Assembly (NCBI GenBank): GCA_948433815.1
Contig: CAOJDZ010000066.1
Coordinates: 1 to 5,059, forward strand
Origin: an uncultured Clostridia bacterium
GTDB lineage: Bacteria > Bacillota_I > Bacilli_A > RF39 > UBA660
Direction of reading: 5' to 3'
Length of the DNA: 5,059 nucleotides
The position numbers and the translations under genes are program-made. Numbering within the stretch: position 1 is the first letter of the stretch; every line of letters starts with the position of its first letter. Below are positions 1 to 5,059 of this stretch, piece after piece. The notes beneath the pieces are model-generated. The model saw nothing but the letters and a program-made list of their open reading frames with translations. It was not told where the DNA came from and did no database searches.

Positions 1-49
1 TGAAGTGTAGGCAAACACCTAGTTACTAAATTGCTCCTATAAAAAGCGT

Positions 50-75
50 ATCATACTAATTAGTAAATGTCTACA
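50..75 (-). promoter_or_regulatory. Possible weak promoter for a gene beyond the left edge
   Basis: On the minus strand TTGTAG (76-71) lies 15 nt upstream of TATGAT (55-50), and an AGGAG sequence follows at 38-34. The -10 matches the consensus at five of six positions, but the spacer is short. No start codon is found at a suitable distance after AGGAG: the nearest is a GTG about 15 nt away. The signal is therefore weak and could be chance in AT-rich DNA. Confidence 0.2.
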
Positions 76-101
76 AAAATATGTAGCTAATATTGCTACA
101 T
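75..101 (-). terminator. Probable Rho-independent terminator downstream of frr
   Basis: Read on the minus strand, a perfect 7-bp stem (ATGTAGC paired with GCTACAT, 7-nt AT-rich loop, 81-101) is followed after one base by five T residues (79-75). This has the layout of an intrinsic terminator for transcripts from frr, whose stop codon lies about 100 nt upstream. On the plus strand the hairpin is followed by A residues, so it would terminate only minus-strand transcription. The stem has just two G-C pairs, so it would be weak. A second hairpin (CTACA at 86-82 with TGTAG at 75-71) competes with it. Confidence 0.5.
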
Positions 102-203
102 AAAATTGAGAATTAAATTATAATTTTTAATTTTATAAATACATCTATTTAAAATAATTATAGTAATATAATTCAAAAAAAATAAACTTCCTAAAAGCTT
201 ATT

Positions 204-743
204 TTATATACTTAATAATTCTTTTTCCTTTTCTTTAAATTTATCTTCAACTATTTGATTATATTTTTCTATTAATTTTTGAACTTGATCCAAATATACT
301 TTTTCTTCATCATCACTAAATTCTTGTTTTTTAATTCCATTATTTGCATCTTGTCTAACATTTCTTAATGCAATTCTGGCATCCTCTGCCATATCTTTAA
401 CTTGTTTAACATAATTCTTTCTAGTTTCTTCAGTTAATTCTGGAACAGTTAGAATAAGTACTTCTCCATTATTAGTTGGAGCCATACCAAGTTCAGCAGC
501 ATAAATCGCTCTTTCTAAATCTTTTAAAGAACTTTTATCAAATGGTTTAATCATTAATTGTCTTGCTTCGGGTACACTTATAGTAGCAAGCCCTTGAATT
601 GGTGTTGGAGTTCCATAATATTCAACCATAATACCATTTAAAATATTAGGATTTGCTCTCCCAGCACGAACAGTAGTAAACTTACTTTCTAAATTTTCAA
701 TTACCTTATCCATTTTAATTTTAATTTCATTTTCATTAAACAT
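204..743 (-). CDS. frr: Ribosome recycling factor (RRF)
   Basis: RRF is a cytoplasmic translation factor that works with EF-G to split the post-termination ribosome and release mRNA and deacylated tRNA. The 179 residues align with RRF along their whole length. Visible family motifs are RAGRANP (residues 26-32), EYYGTPTP (41-48) at the hinge into domain II, the conserved LTEETRK (103-109), and LRNVRQDAN (126-134). Arg127 and Arg130 of that last motif match the family's ribosome-contacting arginines, R130 corresponding to E. coli R132. The protein is six residues shorter than the 185 of E. coli, mostly through a gap of about four residues just after DAN. The ATG at 743 has an AGGAG site at 758-754, 10 nt upstream. 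A strong promoter sits directly before it and a probable terminator after it, so frr appears monocistronic and not part of rpsB-tsf-pyrH-frr. Identification is secure. Confidence 0.98.
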   Translation of the reverse strand: MFNENEIKIKMDKVIENLESKFTTVRAGRANPNILNGIMVEYYGTPTPIQGLATISVPEARQLMIKPFDKSSLKDLERAIYAAELGMAPTNNGEVLILTVPELTEETRKNYVKQVKDMAEDARIALRNVRQDANNGIKKQEFSDDEEKVYLDQVQKLIEKYNQIVEDKFKEKEKELLSI

Positions 744-761
744 ATATCTTCTTCTCCTACT

Positions 762-788
762 AAAATTATATCATAATGATATTATTTT
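762..788. repeat. Interrupted palindrome over the frr promoter (operator-like)
   Basis: The core is a perfect 7-1-7 inverted repeat (ATATCAT, one base, ATGATAT) at 768-782. After one mismatched pair (767/783) the symmetry continues for five more A-T pairs to 762 and 788. It covers the -10 box and most of the spacer. It does not match the Fur or PerR consensus as I know them. It could be an operator for a dimeric regulator, a weak AT-rich hairpin ending the upstream transcript, or a by-product of base composition. Confidence 0.45.
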
Positions 789-794
789 TAACAA
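765..794 (-). promoter_or_regulatory. frr promoter with extended -10
   Basis: On the minus strand TTGTTA (794-789) is followed after 18 nt by a perfect TATAAT (770-765), preceded by TG plus one base (the extended -10 motif). Transcription should start near 758, which puts the AGGAG site (758-754) at the very 5' end of the mRNA and gives a leader of about 15 nt. A palindrome (768-782) overlaps the -10 and the spacer, so a repressor could act here. The position directly upstream of frr and outside the neighbouring gene supports the call. Confidence 0.75.
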
Positions 795-809
795 TGAAAT
801 TTTTTAATG

Positions 810-2045
810 TTAGCTTTTAAAATCTTTTATTTCTTTACGAACTAATTTTATTACTTCACCTGTTTTAGATTTCATTTGTTCTTCTTCAGGAGTTGCAAAT
901 GGTCCATATAATATTTCGTCTTCTACACCATCTAGCATGTCTATATCTATATACCATAAAACATCTGCGGGAAGAAATCTCTCTTTAACATAAGAAGGAT
1001 TACTAATGCAATTTCTAAAATGCATATCTAAAACTTGTAATACGTATTTTCTATCCTTTAATTTTTCTATTAATAATTCGTTGTAATCTTTGCCTTGTCT
1101 GGTTAGTTCTTCAAATATACTTCTTAACTCAAATGGTTGTGTTCTCGTTAAAGCGCGCAAAATATCTATATCAGTTAAAAGTTCTTTACCTATATAATCA
1201 ATGCCTAAAATATATTGCCATCTTATATCGAAATCTTTTAACATTTCTAACATAACACTTTTACTAGTCCTATATTCTATAGGAGCAAATTTTAAACATA
1301 TAAGGCCTTTTTCTGCTACAGCATTTCTTAACACACTTACATTATTAACTACACATAAATCCGCAATAGTTTCTGCATTTATAGTTAAACTTTCTAAATC
1401 TTCTAAATTTTGAAGTTTCATACAAGACAAAACTTTAACAAATTCTACTTTTTGATTCTCATCTAATACTTCATAATCTGCTCGTACATTTCTTCCTTTA
1501 ACAAGCCTTCTAGCCAAATTAGTATCAGTTCGAGTAAAATTTCTATAAATAGTTATAATATCAGAAGAAGTTTTTATTCCCCCTTTTGCTAATTTAACTA
1601 AAGCCTCATATTCCTGTAAAGCCTCAGTAGTTTCCTCTATAACCCAATCTTTAGCATTAATTTCATTAAACTTTTCTAATATAATTCCTAAATATTTTGC
1701 TTTAGGTGCATAAGTTTTAACTCTTCCATTTTTTCTTATAGTGCCCCAAGCAGAAACATACATTTTTTTATCATCACATAAATGAGTTATCAGTAAAAGT
1801 TTAGGTTTTTTTAATCCTGTTTTCTCGTTTACAGTATAATAAACATAAATATCTCCTGATGGTGTACCATGACAATCAATAAATTCTCCATAAATATTAT
1901 CACACAATCTGTCTAAAGACCACCCAGTTTGTTTATGAGGTTCTAAATCTCTACATAATCTTTTATAAGAAGTATCTCCTTCATAAAACCATTTGCCAGC
2001 TTCCTCTTCATACTTTACCCATTCACCCTTTATACTTTTTGACAT
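810..2045 (-). CDS. Uncharacterised protein with DUF4116-like repeats
   Basis: This is a 411-residue soluble protein with no signal peptide or membrane segment, so probably cytoplasmic. The N-terminal part (about 8-125) looks like a mixed alpha/beta domain containing PKLLLITHLC (81-90) and YVSAWGTI (96-103); I do not recognise it. The C-terminal half is helical. Residues about 235-270, with the pattern VLRNAVAEKG, LKFAP, then a second helix VMLEMLK, resemble a DUF4116 unit. Weaker units may follow at about 290-340. The tail (365-390) is acidic. Eight cysteines are scattered without an obvious metal-binding pattern. The ATG at 2045 has AGGAAG (2058-2053) 7 nt upstream, which supports the start. 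The gene has its own promoter and lies between the two-component operon and frr with no clear functional link to either. Its composition (a 60-base line near 30% G+C) is close to frr. The function is unknown; the DUF4116 assignment is from memory of the family pattern. Confidence 0.85.
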   Translation of the reverse strand: MSKSIKGEWVKYEEEAGKWFYEGDTSYKRLCRDLEPHKQTGWSLDRLCDNIYGEFIDCHGTPSGDIYVYYTVNEKTGLKKPKLLLITHLCDDKKMYVSAWGTIRKNGRVKTYAPKAKYLGIILEKFNEINAKDWVIEETTEALQEYEALVKLAKGGIKTSSDIITIYRNFTRTDTNLARRLVKGRNVRADYEVLDENQKVEFVKVLSCMKLQNLEDLESLTINAETIADLCVVNNVSVLRNAVAEKGLICLKFAPIEYRTSKSVMLEMLKDFDIRWQYILGIDYIGKELLTDIDILRALTRTQPFELRSIFEELTRQGKDYNELLIEKLKDRKYVLQVLDMHFRNCISNPSYVKERFLPADVLWYIDIDMLDGVEDEILYGPFATPEEEQMKSKTGEVIKLVRKEIKDFKS

Positions 2046-2066
2046 AAAACCACTTCCTATATTTTT

Positions 2067-2095
2067 ATTCTATCACTATATATATAACAAAACAA
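2067..2095 (-). promoter_or_regulatory. Promoter of the DUF4116-like gene
   Basis: On the minus strand TTGTTT (2095-2090) is followed after exactly 17 nt by TAGAAT (2072-2067), which matches the -10 consensus at five of six positions; the -35 matches at three. The start site would be near 2060, right at the AGGAAG ribosome binding site (2058-2053), giving a leader of about 15 nt as at frr. The T-rich DNA covering the -35 also directly follows the stop codon of the preceding gene, where I see no stable hairpin, so read-through from the upstream operon is possible. Confidence 0.55.
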
Positions 2096-2104
2096 ACAAA
2101 AAGT

Positions 2105-2782
2105 TTAAGAATATGGTACTAAAGAAATAGAAATAAAATTATTTATATTTTCTATCTTTATCTTAATATTTTTTGATTTTGAAACTATTTCATCACTTTC
2201 AAAAATCCAGTCTTCACTATTTAAATCTAAATAATTAATATAATTTTTTAAAATATCTTTATTATATACTACATACTCTTTAAGTATTTTAAATCCAATA
2301 ATTTTACCTGTAATATTTTCAACTTCAAAAGACATAAAAGCATTCTCATAATTATCATTTGAAAGAAATAATTTTTTATTAGAATAATTAAAATTTTCTC
2401 CATAAAAATTATTAGTTCTTGTAATAACTTGATCATTATATGATATATAAACAAAAAAATCATTTTTTAATAAGCCTATCTCTTCAAGTTCCTTTAACTT
2501 TATTAAAGTTTCATTTATAACATAACTACCTTGAATTTCTTTTTCTATAACAGAATGCTGAAATTCATCGACACTTTTTACATTATATTTAGTTTCATTG
2601 TATTTAGAATATATTAAATTAATTAAAATATTATCACTTTCTTGATTAAATTTTTTCATAATACTTGCAGGTACACTATTTAAATAATTTATATTTTTAT
2701 CTTCTAATAAATAAAGAACAAAAATTGGAGAAAAAATAATTAATATGAAAACTAAAAAACTTATTAAATATTTCTTTTTCAT
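2105..2782 (-). CDS. Membrane-anchored extracytoplasmic protein of unknown function
   Basis: This 225-residue protein begins MKKK and has one hydrophobic segment (about residues 5-26), followed by a long polar region rich in Asn, Lys, Ile and Tyr. That layout predicts an N-terminal signal anchor with the rest outside the membrane. There is no lipobox, and the protein has no cysteine, so it is not a lipoprotein. I recognise no domain. The ATG at 2782 overlaps the kinase stop codon (ATGA) and has a strong GGAGGT site (2794-2789) 6 nt upstream, so it is translationally coupled to the kinase. This suggests a job in the same system, such as an accessory sensor, a modulator of the kinase, or an envelope target; that is inference from position only. 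The DNA is among the most AT-rich in the window: 6 G/C in the 60 bases 2221-2280. Confidence 0.85.
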   Translation of the reverse strand: MKKKYLISFLVFILIIFSPIFVLYLLEDKNINYLNSVPASIMKKFNQESDNILINLIYSKYNETKYNVKSVDEFQHSVIEKEIQGSYVINETLIKLKELEEIGLLKNDFFVYISYNDQVITRTNNFYGENFNYSNKKLFLSNDNYENAFMSFEVENITGKIIGFKILKEYVVYNKDILKNYINYLDLNSEDWIFESDEIVSKSKNIKIKIENINNFISISLVPYS

Positions 2783-4155
2783 TTAGATACCTCCAATTCA
2801 AAACTTACTATAGTACCTTTACCTACTTTACTTTTAAAATTCAATTTTGTATTATGATTTTTTAAAATTTTAGTACAAAGACCTAAGCCTAAACCGTAAC
2901 TACCATTCTTCTTACTTCTAGATTTATCTACCATATAGAAGTCTTCAGTTATTCTTCTTATCTCTTCTTTTTTTATACCAACGCCTTCATCAATAACAGA
3001 TATTTTATATTTATTTTTAAATGTCTCACCTATAACATTTATTTTTTTAGTATCTTTACTCGCTTTATATGCATTTTCTATTAAATTAATTATGCATGTT
3101 ATTAGTAAATTTTTATCTCCTATAACTATCTGTTCTTTAATATCTAAATTTAAATTAATATCTGAAAATCTATTAATAATTAAACTTTCTATTTCCTTAA
3201 ATAATTCTTTAGTATTTAAATTTTCCTTTACTATTTTTTCTTCACTTAATCCTATCAAATCTAATAACTTATGAGAAAAAACTTCTAATCTTTTAGTTTC
3301 ACTACAAATGTAACTAAGAGCCTTTTCTTTATCTTCATTACTATATTTATCTTGCTTTAACACTTTTGTATATCCAATAATCGAAGTCATAGGAGTTTTT
3401 AATTCATGAGTAAAATTAGAAATAAAATCTTCTCTTTGTTTAACAGCAAGTGCTAATTCGTCTTGTCTTTTTTTAATAGAATCAATCATTAAATCAAAAG
3501 ACTTAGAAAGTTCTCCAATTTCATCATTTCCTTTAATATTAGTTTTTTTATCTAAATCTCCAGAAGATACAATTTTAGTAGCCTCATTTAATGTTTTAAG
3601 TGGTTTTGTTAAATATTTAGCAAATATAGTAGTTAAGCATCCACACAATATAATTAAAACCACGTCTATAATATAAAACTTCACTAAATTTTGATTTCTA
3701 ACTTCAAACACACCAGAAATATCATAAACACTAATAATTGAAACATTAGAATCATTAATAGTAACATCAGATTTTAAAATATTATATTTTTTTGAATCTA
3801 CATTTTTAACACATGCATTTTCACATTCATCTATATTTAATAGAAAAGGAATATTATTCCAAACACCTTCATTATCAATATATATTGCTAACTTTCTAGA
3901 ATTTACTAAATAATAAGTCAAAGTATAAAGATAACTTTCTAATTTTTTTAAATCTATTTTCCCGTTTTCTAAAATATTTTCACTAACATTAGTCTCTATA
4001 CTATACTTTTCTAAACTATGTTCATCATAGTTAGTTTTCATTTGTAATTGATAAGAATTCTTAAAATTTTCATGAATTAAAATAACACCAGATAAAGAAA
4101 ACATAAACACCACTATAAACATTGTTCCTATAACAACCTTTAATGAAAACTTCAT
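2779..4155 (-). CDS. Sensor histidine kinase (HAMP, HisKA, HATPase)
   Basis: This is the membrane kinase of a two-component pair, 458 residues from the chosen start. TM1 (about 4-27) and TM2 (about 160-181) flank an extracytoplasmic sensor of about 130 residues that I cannot assign to a family; it has a CxxxC pair (C111, C115). A HAMP domain follows (about 182-230). HisKA carries the H-box FTHELKTP with phospho-acceptor His250; the HE..KT pattern is typical of kinases that also dephosphorylate their regulator. The HATPase domain has the N-box NLIENAYK (357-364), the G1 box DEGVGI (389-394), an F-box-like DFYMVDKSRS (405-414) and the G2 box GLGLGL (421-426), so it looks catalytically complete. 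The ATG at 4155 is preferred to an in-frame TTG at 4167 because GAGG (4165-4162) lies 6 nt before it. It begins 1 nt after the regulator's stop and overlaps the next gene by 4 nt. The signal is unknown. Confidence 0.95.
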   Translation of the reverse strand: MKFSLKVVIGTMFIVVFMFSLSGVILIHENFKNSYQLQMKTNYDEHSLEKYSIETNVSENILENGKIDLKKLESYLYTLTYYLVNSRKLAIYIDNEGVWNNIPFLLNIDECENACVKNVDSKKYNILKSDVTINDSNVSIISVYDISGVFEVRNQNLVKFYIIDVVLIILCGCLTTIFAKYLTKPLKTLNEATKIVSSGDLDKKTNIKGNDEIGELSKSFDLMIDSIKKRQDELALAVKQREDFISNFTHELKTPMTSIIGYTKVLKQDKYSNEDKEKALSYICSETKRLEVFSHKLLDLIGLSEEKIVKENLNTKELFKEIESLIINRFSDINLNLDIKEQIVIGDKNLLITCIINLIENAYKASKDTKKINVIGETFKNKYKISVIDEGVGIKKEEIRRITEDFYMVDKSRSKKNGSYGLGLGLCTKILKNHNTKLNFKSKVGKGTIVSFELEVSK

Positions 4156-4156
4156 A

Positions 4157-4798
4157 CTACACCTCAAAAATATATCCTACTTTTGGTAAAGTTTTTATTA
4201 TATTAAATAAGCCTAATTTCTTACGAAGTCTTCCTAAATGTAAATCAACAGTTCTTGTATCAAACGTGTCTTTATTCCACACACTTAAATAAATTTTATC
4301 TCTTGTTAAAACTTTACCTGCATTTTCTATTAAATAAATAAGCAAATCATATTCTTTAGGAGTTAATTTAATACTAACATCATTCTTTTTTACTTCATGA
4401 GTTTTTGTATTTATTGTTATATTTGGTAAATTAATTATAGATTTATATCTTCTTAAAACAGAATTTATACGAGCTATAACTTCTTCCATTAGAAAAGGTT
4501 TCACAATATAATCATCAGCTCCCATATTTAATCCTTTTACACGGTCCTTTACTTCACTCTTAGCAGTTATAAAAATAACAGGAACATTCTCTTGTTTAGC
4601 ATATTCCAAAAGTTCATACCCATCAAATTTTGGAATCATAATATCAAGTAAAATTAAATCATAATTATTTTCCATAATGAGATCTGCTCCCTTTTCTCCA
4701 TCAAGAGCATAATCTACCATATACCCATTTAACTTAAGCTCCATTTTAATTAAATCTACTATTGGCATTTCATCTTCAACAATTAAAATTTTACTCAC
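4157..4798 (-). CDS. OmpR/PhoB-family response regulator
   Basis: This is a cytoplasmic DNA-binding regulator, 213 residues from the chosen start, which is normal for the family. The receiver domain (about 2-117) has the acidic pocket E8/D9, the phospho-acceptor Asp52 in LLDIMIPK, the switch Thr78 in FITAK, and Lys100 in VKPF. All key residues are present. The C-terminal winged helix (about 124-213) carries LTPKEYDLLIYL and the recognition-helix region TRTVDLHLGRLRKKLG, as in PhoB-type DNA-binding domains. The partner is the kinase encoded 1 nt downstream. The start is taken as the GTG at 4798, which has GGAG (4810-4807) 8 nt upstream; a GTG at 4807 would add three residues but overlaps that binding site. 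It starts 5 nt after the stop of the upstream membrane gene, so they share an operon. Direct targets are unknown; autoregulation is likely by analogy. Confidence 0.96.
   Translation of the reverse strand: MSKILIVEDEMPIVDLIKMELKLNGYMVDYALDGEKGADLIMENNYDLILLDIMIPKFDGYELLEYAKQENVPVIFITAKSEVKDRVKGLNMGADDYIVKPFLMEEVIARINSVLRRYKSIINLPNITINTKTHEVKKNDVSIKLTPKEYDLLIYLIENAGKVLTRDKIYLSVWNKDTFDTRTVDLHLGRLRKKLGLFNIIKTLPKVGYIFEV
4162..4165 (-). promoter_or_regulatory. Ribosome binding site deciding the kinase start
   Basis: GAGG on the minus strand is 6 nt before the ATG at 4155. It lies within the last codons of the response regulator gene. A TTG at 4167 would extend the protein by four residues but has no comparable site in front, so the ATG is the better start. 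Confidence 0.7.
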
Positions 4799-4803
4799 AG
4801 TTA

Positions 4804-5058
4804 TCACTCCAATCGCTTAACGACACTATTATACAAAAAAATAATTACAATTACTATAAAAGGAATAATGAATACATAAATTATATTTTCTCTAACTATA
4901 GATAAATTCATAAATGGAAACATATCAATTTTAAATATATTTAACATACTTAAAATATAAGGCATTAATAAAACAAAAATAGAAACTATAAAACTAAAAA
5001 TAATATTTTTATATTTTAATGAAATAAACTCTATTAATAGAATAATTAATATATAAGA
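4804..5058 (-). CDS. Integral membrane protein, C-terminal part (possible transporter permease)
   Basis: An open frame enters from the right edge and runs for 84 codons to a TGA, so the N-terminus is missing. The translation is strongly hydrophobic: a segment at the very start (about 1-13), a second at about 18-38, and a third at about 57-76. It ends in a short basic tail, VVKRLE. This pattern fits the last membrane helices of a polytopic protein with a cytoplasmic C-terminus. ABC-2-type permeases are often encoded just ahead of regulator-kinase pairs in low-GC Gram-positives, so a permease is a reasonable guess, but no diagnostic motif is visible. Its stop is 5 nt before the regulator start, which places it in the same operon. 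Confidence 0.75.
   Translation of the reverse strand, partial: SYILIILLIEFISLKYKNIIFSFIVSIFVLLMPYILSMLNIFKIDMFPFMNLSIVRENIIYVFIIPFIVIVIIFLYNSVVKRLE
4807..4810 (-). promoter_or_regulatory. Ribosome binding site deciding the regulator start
   Basis: GGAG on the minus strand is 8 nt before the GTG at 4798. It lies within the last codons of the upstream membrane gene, whose TGA stop is at 4806-4804. This placement favours the GTG at 4798 over the one at 4807 and implies translational coupling with the upstream gene. Confidence 0.7.
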
Positions 5059-5059
5059 A

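Larger units (their letters stand above)
1..203. other. Intergenic region downstream of frr, no gene supported
   Basis: All six frames are short or interrupted here. A plus-strand gene entering from the left could end at the TAA at 27-29 (eight codons visible), but nothing supports it. The region holds the terminator-like hairpin at 75-101, alternating TGTAG/CTACA words (6-10, 71-75, 82-86, 96-100), and an A/T-rich stretch from about 105 to 203 in which I see no distinct element. No structured RNA family was recognised. Confidence 0.6.

Noticed and set aside
7..29. Resemblance to a tmRNA resume region (GTAGGCAAAC)
   Set aside because: The frame after it meets a stop within three codons, no ALAA-type tag is encoded, and no tRNA-like ends are visible nearby.
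787..812. TTAACA/TGTTAA inverted repeat as a terminator for the DUF4116-like gene
   Set aside because: The stem is only six A/T-rich pairs and is followed by A residues, not a T-tract. One half also overlaps the -35 of the frr promoter.
1201..1413. Plus-strand open frame of 70 codons inside the DUF4116-like gene
   Set aside because: It lies antisense to a well-supported gene, has no ribosome binding site or recognisable product, and such frames are expected opposite AT-rich genes.
2073..2104. T-rich and TA-repeat stretch as a terminator of the two-component operon
   Set aside because: No stable stem precedes the T-rich run. The stretch is better explained as the promoter of the next gene.
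2269..2463. Minus-strand 64-codon frame inside the small membrane-anchored protein gene
   Set aside because: It is another frame of the same strand within a real gene. The Ile/Leu/Met-rich translation is what AT-rich DNA gives by chance, and the longer frame has the good start signals.
3092..3274. Plus-strand 60-codon frame inside the kinase gene
   Set aside because: It is antisense to the HisKA/HATPase coding region, which has clear family motifs; there is no independent support.
4156..4167. TTG at 4167 as the kinase start
   Set aside because: There is no good ribosome binding site before it, whereas the ATG at 4155 has GAGG 6 nt upstream and gives a normal N-terminus leading straight into TM1.

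Overview
The window comes from a very AT-rich bacterium of the Bacillota or a related low-GC lineage. Single 60-base lines range from about 10% to 32% G+C by hand count. The genes have purine-rich Shine-Dalgarno sites, housekeeping-type promoters, and OmpR/HisKA two-component proteins of Firmicute style. TGA is used as a stop codon (it ends the histidine kinase and the rightmost partial gene), so this is the standard bacterial code and not the Mycoplasma code. I cannot name the species. Every gene I can support is on the minus strand, so transcription runs from right to left.

Right part (about 2105-5058): a tightly packed operon. It opens, in the direction of transcription, with the C-terminal end of an integral membrane protein cut by the window edge. 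Next come an OmpR-family response regulator, its HAMP/HisKA sensor histidine kinase, and a small unrecognised membrane-anchored extracytoplasmic protein. The genes are separated by 5 nt, 1 nt and a 4-nt ATGA overlap, so they are very probably co-transcribed and translationally coupled. The likely logic is that the kinase senses an envelope signal and phosphorylates the regulator. The regulator probably controls its own operon, including the membrane protein (possibly a permease). The last protein may be an accessory envelope component.

Middle (810-2045): a single gene with its own promoter encodes a 411-residue soluble protein of unknown function. Its C-terminal half looks like DUF4116-type helical repeats.

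Left part (1-743): frr, ribosome recycling factor, has its own extended -10 promoter overlapping a palindrome. It is followed by a weak hairpin/T-tract terminator about 100 nt downstream. It is not next to pyrH, tsf, uppS or cdsA, its usual neighbours. The first 203 bases hold no gene that I can support, only the terminator and a possible weak promoter for something off the left edge.

No tRNA, rRNA, CRISPR array, insertion sequence or recognisable riboswitch was seen. The most unusual items are the orphan protein at the end of the two-component operon, the DUF4116-like protein beside frr, a CxxxC pair in the kinase sensor domain, and the very short leaders implied by both promoters.
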